64,000 nucleotides of DNA from Streptomyces rugosispiralis (GTDB taxonomy: Bacteria; Actinomycetota; Actinomycetes; Streptomycetales; Streptomycetaceae): the NCBI RefSeq assembly GCF_024505145.1, contig NZ_JANIAA010000025.1:1-64000 (forward strand), given 5' to 3'. Shown piece by piece: positions 1 to 8,449 of this stretch. Each line of letters starts with the position of its first letter. The stretch's first letter is position 1. The position numbers were made by a program, and so were the translations under genes. A model generated the notes under the pieces. It worked only from the letters and a program-made list of their open reading frames with translations, had not been told where the DNA came from and searched no databases.

Positions 1-37
1 CTGGAATCTCGGGGGCGGTCTCCGGCTCGGTGGACAT
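1..37 (-). CDS. 5' end of a divergent gene, probably acyl-CoA carboxylase beta subunit (partial)
   Basis: Only twelve codons lie inside the window, reading leftward from an ATG at 37 and translating as MSTEPETAPEIP. An AGGAG box sits about 9 bases upstream of the ATG, which supports a real start. The protein cannot be identified from this fragment. The guess rests on context: in Streptomyces the gene divergent from biotin ligase and adenylate cyclase is usually a propionyl/acetyl-CoA carboxylase beta subunit, whose partner carries the biotin that BirA attaches. The 238 bases between this start and birA would hold both promoters. Confidence 0.45.
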   Translation of the reverse strand, partial: MSTEPETAPEIP

Positions 38-275
38 CGGGATGCGGCTCCTGCTCGTCCTGGGGGTGGATACGGCGGGTCTTCAGGATCGGGGGAAGGC
101 GGGGAACGGGGTCGTACGGGTCGTGATCGTGATCAGACGGGGCCTGTCGGGTTTCGGGGATTCCGGACCGTTCGGCGGCTTTGCGCTGGCTGGGCTACCG
201 GCACGTAGCGTATCGGCGGCACCGCCTGGTGGCACTGCGTCGTTGGCCACACCTCCTGACCCTAGGCTGGCCCCC

Positions 276-1163
276 ATGACGCCTTCTGACACCCCAGGGA
301 GCCCGGGTGACGCGCGCGGACGCTGGTCCGACCTGGAGCGGCCACCGCTGAACGCCACCGCGCTGCGCCGGGGGCTGGTGCGCCCCGGCGGGCTGTGGAC
401 CGAGCTCGAGGTGGTGCGGGCGACCGGCTCGACCAATACGGATCTGGTCACCCGGGCCCGAGCCGGAGCCCCCGAGGGCGCGGTGCTGATCGCCGAGGAG
501 CAGACCGCGGGGCGCGGTCGGCTCGACCGCGCCTGGACGGCTCCGGCTCGGTCCGGGCTCTTCTTCTCCATCCTGCTACGGCCCGGCGGCGCCGGCGTCC
601 CCACCGAGCGCTGGGGCTGGCTGCCGCTGCTGGCCGGGGTCGCGGCCGCCGGGGCGCTCAGCCGTACGGCGGGCGTGGACACCGCACTGAAGTGGCCGAA
701 CGACCTGCTGGTGACGGTCGCGGGCGAGGAGCGGAAGTTCGGCGGGATCCTCGCCGAGCGGGCCGGGGACGCGGTGGTGATCGGCATGGGGCTGAACGTC
801 TCGCTGCGCGCCGGTGAACTTCCCGTTCCCACCGCCGGGTCGCTGGCCCTGGCGAACGCGATCTCCACCGACCGCGATCCGCTGCTGCGGGCCGTGCTGC
901 GCTCGATCGCCGAGTGGTACGGGGAGTGGCGCCGCTTCGAGGGCGACCCCGGGGCGAGCGGCCTCCAGGAGACGTACGCGGCGGGCTGCGCGACCCTCGG
1001 GCGCCAGGTGCGGGCCGAGCTTCCGGGCGGCCGGGAGCGCGTCGGCGAGGCGGTCGCGATCGACGGCGACGGGCGTCTGGTTCTGGCCACGGAGGGCGGG
1101 GTTCAGGAGCCGGTCTCCGCCGGGGACATCGTGCATCTACGCTCCGTACCGAGGGAGGAATGA
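276..1163 (+). CDS. birA: Biotin--[acetyl-CoA-carboxylase] ligase
   Basis: Attaches biotin to the lysine of biotin carboxyl carrier domains through biotinyl-5'-AMP; cytosolic. The 295-residue product shows the BPL/LipB catalytic fold: the biotin/ATP-binding motif GRGRLDRAW near residue 80, KWPNDLL near 145, then a C-terminal SH3-like cap. There is no N-terminal winged-helix domain, so it is a monofunctional ligase and not the E. coli-type repressor. The reading frame is open upstream to 30, but the ATG at 276 gives the normal family N-terminus and excludes about 80 low-complexity residues. It probably serves the acyl-CoA carboxylase whose beta-subunit gene appears to start divergently at the left edge. 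Adenylate cyclase follows on the same strand. Confidence 0.9.
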   Translation: MTPSDTPGSPGDARGRWSDLERPPLNATALRRGLVRPGGLWTELEVVRATGSTNTDLVTRARAGAPEGAVLIAEEQTAGRGRLDRAWTAPARSGLFFSILLRPGGAGVPTERWGWLPLLAGVAAAGALSRTAGVDTALKWPNDLLVTVAGEERKFGGILAERAGDAVVIGMGLNVSLRAGELPVPTAGSLALANAISTDRDPLLRAVLRSIAEWYGEWRRFEGDPGASGLQETYAAGCATLGRQVRAELPGGRERVGEAVAIDGDGRLVLATEGGVQEPVSAGDIVHLRSVPREE

Positions 1164-1309
1164 CCCTCCCGCGCAAGAGTGAGCTACGGCACACCTGACG
1201 TATCGTGGTCGCGGTCGGTCCAGCTCGGGGCGGCTGTGAGCGAGCTCGGGACCGGGCCGGGAAGAGGGAACGGAAGGGCAGTGCGCAGGGATCGGACAGG
1301 GGGCGGGCG

Positions 1310-2488
1310 GTGACCGCCGACGACGCGGGTTCCGGCACGGCCGAGGAGCGCGAGGTGCTGGACGCCGCCGCGCCCGACGGGGCCGTACGGGACACCGGGG
1401 CGCGGGAGAGCGCCGACGCGGAGGCCCCCGACGACGAGGACCAGCCGGACCCCATCGCGCTCCGGCTGGAGCAGCTGATCCTCGGTGCCGAGCGGCGCTA
1501 CACCCCCTTCCAGGCCGCCCGCAGCGCGGGCGTCTCGGTCGAGCTGGCCACCCGCTTCTGGCGGGCCATGGGCTTCGCCGACATCGGCCAGGCCAAGGCG
1601 CTGACCGAGGCCGACGTACTGGCGCTGCGGCGGCTGTCCGGTCTGGTCGAGGCCGGGTTGCTGAGCGAGCCGATGGCCATCCAGGTGGCGCGGTCCACCG
1701 GCCAGACCACCGCCCGGCTCGCCGACTGGCAGATCGACTCCTTCCTGGAGGGGCTCACCGACCCCCAGGAGACCGGGATGACCCGGACCGAGATCGCGTA
1801 TCCGCTGGTCGAGCTGTTGCTGCCGGAGCTGGAGGAGTTCCTGGTCTACGTCTACCGGCGCCAGCTCGCGGCCGCGACCGGCCGGGTGGTGCAGGCGGCG
1901 GACGACGTCGAGATGGTGGACCGGCGGCTGGCGGTCGGCTTCGCGGACCTGGTGAGCTTCACCCGGCTGACCCGGCGGCTGGAGGAGGAGGAGCTCGGCG
2001 AGCTGGTCGAGGCCTTCGAGACCACGGCCGCGGACCTGGTGGCGGCGCACGGCGGACGGCTGATCAAGACCCTCGGCGACGAGGTGCTCTACGCGGCCGA
2101 CGACGCGGGCATCGCCGCCGAGATCGCGCTGCGCCTGATCGAGACGCTGACGCATGACGAGACGATGCCCGAGCTGCGGGTCGGGATCGCGTTCGGCACG
2201 GTCACGACGCGGATGGGCGATGTCTTCGGCACGACGGTGAACCTGGCCAGCCGGCTGACGTCCATAGCCCCCAAGAACGCGGTCCTGGTGGACGGCGCGT
2301 TCGCCGAGGAGCTGAGCCGCACCGGGGAGGCCCCGGTGTCGGAGGCGGAGGCCGCGGAGGCGGCCGCCGCGGCGGAGAAGGAGGGCCAGGAGCCGCCCTC
2401 GTACCGCTTCGCGCTGCAGCCGATGTGGCAGCGGCCGGTGCGTGGCCTCGGGGTCGTGGAGCCGTGGCTGATGAGCCGTCGCGCGTGA
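1310..2488 (+). CDS. cya: Class III adenylate cyclase
   Basis: Makes cAMP from ATP; the product is 392 residues from the GTG at 1310. An N-terminal acidic tail is followed by a helical module (about residues 45-130, with an HTH-like stretch ARSAGVSVELATRFWRAMG) resembling the autoinhibitory N-terminus of mycobacterial Rv1264-type cyclases. The C-terminal catalytic domain (about 200-340) carries the metal-binding aspartates in VGFADLVSFT and TLGDEV, and NLASRLT near its end. No membrane segment is visible, so it is soluble. In S. coelicolor the single Cya and its receptor Crp affect germination and antibiotic production; I infer the same role here. The GTG start is chosen because the upstream extension is Arg/Gly-rich and unlike the family. 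Confidence 0.88.
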   Translation: MTADDAGSGTAEEREVLDAAAPDGAVRDTGARESADAEAPDDEDQPDPIALRLEQLILGAERRYTPFQAARSAGVSVELATRFWRAMGFADIGQAKALTEADVLALRRLSGLVEAGLLSEPMAIQVARSTGQTTARLADWQIDSFLEGLTDPQETGMTRTEIAYPLVELLLPELEEFLVYVYRRQLAAATGRVVQAADDVEMVDRRLAVGFADLVSFTRLTRRLEEEELGELVEAFETTAADLVAAHGGRLIKTLGDEVLYAADDAGIAAEIALRLIETLTHDETMPELRVGIAFGTVTTRMGDVFGTTVNLASRLTSIAPKNAVLVDGAFAEELSRTGEAPVSEAEAAEAAAAAEKEGQEPPSYRFALQPMWQRPVRGLGVVEPWLMSRRA

Positions 2489-2518
2489 GCCCGTGCGGGG
2501 CGGGCGGGTCCGTATCGT

Positions 2519-2612
2519 TTCCGCGGCTCCGGCCGGATGATTTCCCACCGGCTCCGGCCGGACTGTTGCCACCGGCTCCGGCCGGATCGTTCCGGTGGCG
2601 TCGGCCGGATCA
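2519..2612 (+). repeat. Imperfect direct repeats around GGCTCCGGCCGGA
   Basis: Four spaced copies of a unit with the core CGGCTCCGGCCGGA (last copy diverged to GGCGTCGGCCGGA) fill the gap after adenylate cyclase. The period is about 24-27 bases. Each core contains the palindrome CCGGCCGG, so the array could fold into small hairpins and might serve as a terminator. It is short and probably not coding. Confidence 0.5.
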
Positions 2613-2750
2613 CTGAACGGGGCGCGGCGCGGGGCCCGTTGGGCTAGCCTACGTGCGCAAGATCCACTTGGTGGATCCCAGGTCCTGTCGTCGAAGTAGC
2701 ACCGTCCGCGTCCGCCCGCGGGGTGGGCCCGGCGGTGTCCAGGAGCACGT

Positions 2751-4280
2751 GTGACCCAGCTTTACGATTCGAGTGCTCAGCGTCCGGGCGCCTTACCTCC
2801 ACCGGGCTGTCCCGCCCATGGCGAGACCGGTGCCGAACCGCTCCACGCGCCCGAGTTCGGGGCGGACCCCTTCGCGGTCTACCGGCGGCTGCGCGAGGCC
2901 CATGGCCCGCTCGCGCCGGTGGAGCTGGACAGAGGCGTACCGGCCATGTTGTGCCTGGGGTACGACACGGCGCTGGAGGTCATGCGGCGCCCCGAGACCT
3001 TCTCCAAGGACCCCCGCCACTGGCGGGCCAGGAACGAGGGCCTGCTGCCGGAGTCCAGCTACGCCCCGCAGGTCATCAGGGTCCGGCCGCGGGTCGACTT
3101 CGTGGACGGCGAGGAGCACCGGCGGCTGCGCGGCGCCATCGAGGACACCACCGGCCGGATCGACTCCAGCGCGCTGCGGAACTATGTCGAGCGGATCGCC
3201 GACTCGCTGATCGACCAGTTCTGCGAGGCGGGCGAGACCGAGCTGATCGGGACGTACTGCGCGCTGGTTCCGATCATGGTGACCAGCCAGCTCTTCGGCT
3301 GCCCGCAGGAGATCATGGACCGGCTGCTGCGGGGCGTGGCGGCGTTCATCGACGGCTCGGACCCCTCGGGCGGGGACCGGACCTCGGGCGCGGCGCTGCG
3401 CGAGCTGATCGACCTCAAGCGGCGCGAGCCGGGCGCCGACATCACCTCCTGGCTGATCGCCCATCCGGCGCGGCTGAGCGACGAGGAACTGGTCGAGCAG
3501 CTACTGCTGCTGATCGGGATGGTGACCGGGGTGGTGCCCGGTCTGATCGGCAACGCCCTGCGGGTGCTGCTCACCGACGACCGGTTCTCGGGGGAGCTGA
3601 TGGGCGGCAGCATGCTCGTCGAGGACGCCCTCGACGAGGTGCTGTGGACGGACCCGCCGCTGGCCAACATGGGGCTCTACTTCCCGGTGCACGACACCAA
3701 CCTCGCCGGGAAGCGGCTGCGCGCGGGCGACGCCGTCATGATCAGCTTCGCGGCGACCAACCGGGACGCCCTGCTGAGGTCCCCGCACAAGCAGGGCAAC
3801 CGGGCCCATCTGGCGTTCGGCGCGGGCGCCCACGCGTGCCCCGGCCGGTCCTCGGCCCGGCTGATCGCCTCCGTCGCGCTGGAGAAGCTGCTGGACCGGA
3901 TCCCCGATCTCGCGCTCGCCGGGCAGATCGAGGAGCTGAAGTGGCTGTCCGGGATCTTCGTACGGGGGGTGATCACGCTGCCGGTACGGTTCGCTCCCGT
4001 TCCCAGGCCGGGGAGCAGGCGTGGCGCGCCGCCCGTCGGCCGCCCGGGTCAGCCGGGTCAGCCGGGTCAGCCGGGTCAGCCGGGTCCGCGGCAGGAGACG
4101 CCGCCGGGGGCGCCTCCGCCGCCGCCCATCCCGCCGATCTCGCTGCCGTTCGCCACCGACGCGGCGTCCGCGGCTGAGGCCCCGACGGGGTCGGGGCCGG
4201 ACCAGGAGCAGCCGGAGGAGGGGCAGAAGCAGCAGTCGACCCTGCTGGGCTTCCTGAACCGGTGGCGGCGGGCCCGCTAG
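2751..4280 (+). CDS. Solitary cytochrome P450 lacking EXXR (CYP157-like), with a TTA codon
   Basis: A 509-residue P450-fold protein; the normal bacterial length is about 400, and the excess is a Pro/Gly/Gln-rich C-terminal tail that includes a run of GQP repeats. The heme-ligand loop AFGAGAHACPG is intact (Cys363). The K-helix position reads EVLW (residues 296-299), so the conserved Arg of EXXR is Trp. The I-helix reads VTGVVPG where an acid-Thr pair is normal. CYP157 enzymes are known to lack EXXR; most are partners of conservons, whereas this gene stands alone. The tail ends LLGFLNRWRRAR, resembling the end of the conservon P450 at 19.4 kb. Codon 15 (2793-2795) is TTA, so translation should need bldA. 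The GTG start has AGGAG 6 bases upstream. Substrate unknown. Confidence 0.85.
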   Translation: MTQLYDSSAQRPGALPPPGCPAHGETGAEPLHAPEFGADPFAVYRRLREAHGPLAPVELDRGVPAMLCLGYDTALEVMRRPETFSKDPRHWRARNEGLLPESSYAPQVIRVRPRVDFVDGEEHRRLRGAIEDTTGRIDSSALRNYVERIADSLIDQFCEAGETELIGTYCALVPIMVTSQLFGCPQEIMDRLLRGVAAFIDGSDPSGGDRTSGAALRELIDLKRREPGADITSWLIAHPARLSDEELVEQLLLLIGMVTGVVPGLIGNALRVLLTDDRFSGELMGGSMLVEDALDEVLWTDPPLANMGLYFPVHDTNLAGKRLRAGDAVMISFAATNRDALLRSPHKQGNRAHLAFGAGAHACPGRSSARLIASVALEKLLDRIPDLALAGQIEELKWLSGIFVRGVITLPVRFAPVPRPGSRRGAPPVGRPGQPGQPGQPGQPGPRQETPPGAPPPPPIPPISLPFATDAASAAEAPTGSGPDQEQPEEGQKQQSTLLGFLNRWRRAR

Positions 4281-4373
4281 GGCCTGTCCGGGCGCTCACA
4301 GGTTCCGCACGCCCCGGGGAGCTGGAATGATCGCGGGCAGTGTGTTCACGGTCGTTAACCGGGAGGGTGCGTG

Positions 4374-5168
4374 ATGAGTGAGCAGCGGTACGGGGAGTGG
4401 GTCGCGGTCCGCAGGGACGGCTTCGTGGCCGAGCTGGTGCTGGACCGGCCCAAGGCCATGAACGCCGTCTCGTCGGAGATGGCGCGCTCCATCGCGGCGG
4501 CCTGCGCGGCGCTGTCCGGGGACCGCGACGTCCGGGCCGTGGTGCTGACCTCGACCCATGAGCGGGCCTTCTGCGTGGGCGCGGACCTCAAGGAGCGCAA
4601 CTCGCTCACCGACGCCGAGATGATGCGGCACCGGCCGGTCTCCCGCGCCGCCTACACCGGGGTGCTGGAGCTGCCGATGCCCGCCATCGCCGCGGTGCAC
4701 GGCTATGCGCTGGGCGGCGGCTTCGAGCTGGCCCTGTCATGTGACGTGATCGTGGCCGACCCCAGCGCGGTGGTGGGGCTGCCCGAGGTGTCGGTCGGGG
4801 TGATCCCGGGCGGCGGCGGCACCCAGTTGCTGCCGCGCCGGGTGGGGGCCGCACGCGCCGCCGAGCTGATCTTCTCCGCGCGCCGGGTGGCCGCCGCGGA
4901 GGCCCATGCGCTGGGTCTGGTGGACCGGCTGACGGCGGAGGGCGAGGACCGGGCCGAGGCGCTGGAGCTGGCCCGGGGCATCGCCGCGAACTCCCCGGTC
5001 GGCGTGCGGGCCGCCAAGAAGGCGCTGCGGCTGGGGCAGGGGCTGGATCTGCGGGCCGGTCTGGAGGTCGAGGACGCGGCGTGGCGGACGGTGGCCTTCT
5101 CCGGGGACCGCGCGGAGGGTGTGGCCGCGTTCAACGAGAAGCGTCCGGCGAACTGGCCGGGGGAGTGA
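4374..5168 (+). CDS. Enoyl-CoA hydratase/isomerase (crotonase family)
   Basis: A 264-residue crotonase-fold enzyme that probably hydrates trans-2-enoyl-CoA in beta-oxidation; cytosolic. The oxyanion-hole segment GADLKERN (about residues 67-74) and the helix start ALGGGFELALSCD are present. Both catalytic glutamates of true hydratases are kept, in GGFELAL and LPEVSVGV, so a real hydratase is more likely than a divergent crotonase. GGGGTQLLPR follows as in typical members. ATG 4374 is preferred to GTG 4371 because GGGAGG lies 7 bases before it. Fatty-acyl substrate length cannot be read from sequence. Confidence 0.88.
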   Translation: MSEQRYGEWVAVRRDGFVAELVLDRPKAMNAVSSEMARSIAAACAALSGDRDVRAVVLTSTHERAFCVGADLKERNSLTDAEMMRHRPVSRAAYTGVLELPMPAIAAVHGYALGGGFELALSCDVIVADPSAVVGLPEVSVGVIPGGGGTQLLPRRVGAARAAELIFSARRVAAAEAHALGLVDRLTAEGEDRAEALELARGIAANSPVGVRAAKKALRLGQGLDLRAGLEVEDAAWRTVAFSGDRAEGVAAFNEKRPANWPGE

Positions 5169-5369
5169 CGAGCCGGGACCGGGAGGGGCGGACCCTCTGG
5201 CGGGAGGAGTAGCGGACCCGGACCGGGGAAGTTGACCGGATCCGGGGAGTGGCCCCGGCCCGGGGGGAGCGAAGCGGCCACCGGGGGTGACCGTTCGCTC
5301 GGATACCCGGGGTGAACGGCCCGCAGCGGATTGTTCTCGACGTTCTTACGCTGGAGAGCAGAGCGAACG

Positions 5370-6587
5370 ATGCATGGCCGTGAGGAATGCGAGGCCGTCG
5401 TGACGGAAAACGGGGAGATCGGCGGGCGGCCCGGCGGGGTCGACGGACGATTGCGAGCCGTCGTGCGGCTCGCTCAGGAGATGGCGGCGGCGCACACCCC
5501 GCAGGAGTCGATGGGCGCGGCGGCCGAGGCGGCCCGCCGTGCCCTCGACGGCGGCTTCGCGGCGATCTCGGTGTGGGAGCGCGACCGGGGGCGGCTGCGG
5601 GTCCTGGTGAACGTGGGCGAGCTGATGGCGGGCGAGGAGCGGCTGCCGGAGGACGAGTCGTACCCGGTGCACGACTTCCCGGAGATCGCCGAATTCGTGC
5701 ATGAGCACTGGGTGGCGGGCGGGGAGCCGCACGCCTGGGTCGAGACGGCCGAGGGCGTGGGCACCGGCGCCGGTTCGGCCCCGCCCGGCGGCAGCTGGGG
5801 GAGGGTGGCCGCGCTGCGGCGGCGCGGCCGTGGCAGCTGTGTGGTGGCCCCGATCGTGCTGCACGGGCGGGCGTGGGGCGAGCTGTACGTGGCCCGGTCG
5901 GCCGGGTGCCCCGTCTTCGACCGCGACGACGCCGACTTCGCGACCGTGCTGGCCTCGGTGACCGCCGCCGGGCTGGCCCAGACCGAGCGCCTGGAGGAGG
6001 CCCGCCGCCTCGCCTTCACCGATCCGCTGACGGGTCTCGGCAACCGGCGGGCGGTGGACATACGGCTGGACGAGGCGCTGGAGGCGTACCACGCGGACGG
6101 CACAGTGGTGAGTCTGGTGGTCTGCGACCTCAATGGCCTCAAGCGGGTGAACGACACGCTCGGCCACGCGGTCGGCGATCGCCTGCTGGAACGATTCGGC
6201 TCATTGCTGTCCATATGCGGCGCGATGCTGCCCGGGGCGCTGGTGGCCCGGCTGGGCGGCGACGAGTTCTGCCTGCTGGGGGTCGGGCCCCCGGCGGACG
6301 AGGTGGTCCGGGTGGCCGACGAGCTGTGCCGGCGGGCGGCGGAGCTGGAGCTGGGCGAGGGGGTGGCCTGCGGGATCGCCTCCACGGGCGATCCGATCGG
6401 CCCGGTGCCGTCGGCCCGCCGCCTCTTCCGTCTGGCGGACGCGGCGCAGTACCGGGCGAAGGCGGCGCGTTCGCAGAAGCCGGTTGTGGCGGGGCGGGAC
6501 GGGGGTGCGGAGGACGCGGTGATCCGCCTGGCCGACACGTCTTCCGCCCACCCGCCGGAACGTCGTCGCTTCCGGGGCCGCCGCTAA
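5370..6587 (+). CDS. GAF-GGDEF diguanylate cyclase
   Basis: Predicted to make c-di-GMP from two GTP. The 405-residue product has a GAF-like sensory domain (about residues 30-205) and a GGDEF domain (about 210-370) with the entry motif FTDPLTGLGNRR and an intact active-site loop LGGDEF. The RxxD inhibitory site normally found just upstream of that loop is absent (LPGA in its place), so product feedback through an I-site is unlikely. There is no EAL domain and no membrane segment. By position it matches the S. coelicolor gene I remember as cdgE. Start uncertain: ATG 5370 has only a distant GGAG; GTG 5400 is possible. Confidence 0.85.
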   Translation: MHGREECEAVVTENGEIGGRPGGVDGRLRAVVRLAQEMAAAHTPQESMGAAAEAARRALDGGFAAISVWERDRGRLRVLVNVGELMAGEERLPEDESYPVHDFPEIAEFVHEHWVAGGEPHAWVETAEGVGTGAGSAPPGGSWGRVAALRRRGRGSCVVAPIVLHGRAWGELYVARSAGCPVFDRDDADFATVLASVTAAGLAQTERLEEARRLAFTDPLTGLGNRRAVDIRLDEALEAYHADGTVVSLVVCDLNGLKRVNDTLGHAVGDRLLERFGSLLSICGAMLPGALVARLGGDEFCLLGVGPPADEVVRVADELCRRAAELELGEGVACGIASTGDPIGPVPSARRLFRLADAAQYRAKAARSQKPVVAGRDGGAEDAVIRLADTSSAHPPERRRFRGRR

Positions 6588-6649
6588 CCCCCACCGCGCG
6601 TTGCGTTCCCCCACCCCGCCCCTCCCCGACCCCGGGGGGCAGCCCCCCG

Positions 6650-6745
6650 GCCCCCCGCCGGGGCTCCGCCCCGGGCCGCGCTCCTCAATCGCCGGAGGGG
6701 CTGGATTGCGGGGCTCCGCCCCGGGCCGCGCCGGGGCGGAGCCCT
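6650..6745. repeat. Intergenic palindromic repeat element
   Basis: Two copies of a GGGCTCCGCCCCGGGCCGCG block flank TCAATCGCCGGAGGGGCTGGA, and a third inverted copy (CCGGGGCGGAGCCC) follows. The ATCGCCGG-centred core with flanking GGGCTCCGCCCC arms is a dispersed intergenic element I recall from many Streptomyces genomes. It lies after the GGDEF gene and about 90 bases before hutH; the strong hairpins probably terminate transcription. Confidence 0.65.
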
Positions 6746-6828
6746 GGATTTGGGAAGGGGTGGGGTGGGGAGAGAGGCCGCGGACGGCGGGGTGACAGGC
6801 GGGGATTCACTCTCTAGGGTGCCTGAAT

Positions 6829-8373
6829 ATGGATATGCACACTGTGGTGGTGGGAACGTCCGGAACGACCGCCGACGATGTCATCGCCGTAGCCCGCGGC
6901 ACCGCCCGCATCGAGATCTCCGAGGCGGCGCTCGACGCCATCTCCGCGGCGCGGCAGGTGATCGACGACCTCGCGGCCAAGCCCGAGCCCGTCTACGGCG
7001 TCTCCACCGGCTTCGGCGCGCTCGCCGTGCGCCACATCAGCCCCGAGCTGCGCGCCCAGCTCCAGCGCAACATCGTGCGCTCGCACGCCGCCGGCATGGG
7101 CGCGCCGGTGGAGCGCGAGGTGGTGCGGGCGCTGATGTTCCTGCGGCTCAAGACGCTCGCGTCCGGCCGCACCGGCGTCCGGCCCGTCGTGGTCCGGACG
7201 ATGGCCGCGCTCCTCAACGCGGGGATCACCCCCGTCGTGCACGAATACGGCTCACTGGGCTGCTCCGGCGACCTGGCGCCGCTCTCCCACTGCGCCCTGG
7301 CGCTCATGGGCGAGGGCGAGGCCGAGGGTCCTGACAAGACCGTGCGGCCGGCCGCCGAGCTGCTGGCCGAGCATGGCATCGAGCCGGTCGAGCTCCGCGA
7401 GAAGGAGGGGCTCGCGCTGCTCAACGGCACGGACGGCATGCTCGGCATGCTGATCATGGCCTGCGCCGACCTCGCCCGGCTCTTCACCGTCGCCGATGTG
7501 ACCGCCGCCCTCTCGCTGGAGGCGCTGCTTGGCACCGACCGCGTCCTCGCGCCCGAGCTGCACGCCATCCGCCCCCACCCGGGGCAGGCCGCCAGCGCCG
7601 CCAACATGCTGCGGGTGCTGGAGGGTTCGGGGCTCACCGGGCACCACCAGGACGACGCGCCGCGCGTCCAGGACGCGTACTCGATCCGCTGCGCCCCGCA
7701 GGTCGCGGGCGCCGGCCGGGACACCCTCGCGCACGCCCGGCTGGTCGCCGAACGCGAGCTGGCCTCCGCCGTGGACAACCCCGTGGTGCTGCCGGACGGG
7801 CGGGTGGAGTCCAACGGCAACTTCCACGGCGCGCCCGTCGCGTACGTCCTGGACTTCCTGGCCGTCGCGGCCGCCGACCTCGCCTCGATCGCCGAGCGCC
7901 GCACCGACCGGCTGCTGGACAAGAACCGCTCCCACGGCCTGCCGCCCTTCCTGGCCGGCGACCCGGGCGTGGACTCGGGGCTGATGATCGCCCAGTACAC
8001 CCAGGCCGCGCTGGTGAGCGAGATGAAGCGGCTCGCGGTGCCCGCCTCGGTGGACTCCATCCCGTCCTCCGCGATGCAGGAGGACCATGTCTCGATGGGC
8101 TGGTCGGCGGCGCGCAAGCTGCGCACGGCGGTGGACAGCCTGGCCCGCGTCCTGGCCGTCGAACTGGTCGCCGCCACCCGGGGCATCGAGCTGCGCCAGG
8201 GCCTTGAGCCCGCGCCCGCGAGCCGGGCGGTGCTGGCGGCGGTGCGCCGGGCGGGCGTCGAGGGGCCGGGCGAGGACCGCTATCTGGCGCCCGACTTGGC
8301 GGCGGCGGACGCGTTCGTACGATCCGGAGAGCTGATCGAGGCCGTGGAGTCGGTGACCGGCCCCCTCGGCTGA
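6829..8373 (+). CDS. hutH: Histidine ammonia-lyase
   Basis: First step of histidine degradation: L-histidine to trans-urocanate plus ammonia, cytosolic homotetramer. At 514 residues it has normal family length. The electrophilic MIO cofactor would form from Cys145-Ser146-Gly147 in YGSLGCSGDLAPLSH; Ala-Ser-Gly is commoner, but Cys at this position is, as I recall, normal in Streptomyces HutH. Other signatures are VYGVSTGFG (catalytic Tyr), LLNGTDGM, QDAYSIRCAPQ (substrate Arg) and the GNFHG segment. The rest of the hut pathway lies 54 kb downstream at 60.7-64 kb. A second, degenerate homologue starts at 54243. Confidence 0.95.
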   Translation: MDMHTVVVGTSGTTADDVIAVARGTARIEISEAALDAISAARQVIDDLAAKPEPVYGVSTGFGALAVRHISPELRAQLQRNIVRSHAAGMGAPVEREVVRALMFLRLKTLASGRTGVRPVVVRTMAALLNAGITPVVHEYGSLGCSGDLAPLSHCALALMGEGEAEGPDKTVRPAAELLAEHGIEPVELREKEGLALLNGTDGMLGMLIMACADLARLFTVADVTAALSLEALLGTDRVLAPELHAIRPHPGQAASAANMLRVLEGSGLTGHHQDDAPRVQDAYSIRCAPQVAGAGRDTLAHARLVAERELASAVDNPVVLPDGRVESNGNFHGAPVAYVLDFLAVAAADLASIAERRTDRLLDKNRSHGLPPFLAGDPGVDSGLMIAQYTQAALVSEMKRLAVPASVDSIPSSAMQEDHVSMGWSAARKLRTAVDSLARVLAVELVAATRGIELRQGLEPAPASRAVLAAVRRAGVEGPGEDRYLAPDLAAADAFVRSGELIEAVESVTGPLG

Positions 8374-8404
8374 GCGAGCGGAGCCGGTACGTCCCCGGGC
8401 GAAT

Positions 8405-8446
8405 GGGCTCGGGCGAAGGGGCTCGAGCGAAGGGGCTCGGGCGAAG
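8405..8446 (+). repeat. Three 14-bp tandem repeats after hutH
   Basis: GGGCTCGGGCGAAG repeats three times (the middle copy has one A for G), with a partial fourth copy running into the stop codon of the convergent gene on the other strand. The array fills the 76-base gap between the two convergent genes. Confidence 0.6.
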
Positions 8447-8449
8447 GGG

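Noticed and set aside
30..275. 82-residue N-terminal extension of biotin ligase
   Set aside because: Low-complexity translation unlike the family; ATG 276 gives the normal N-terminus.
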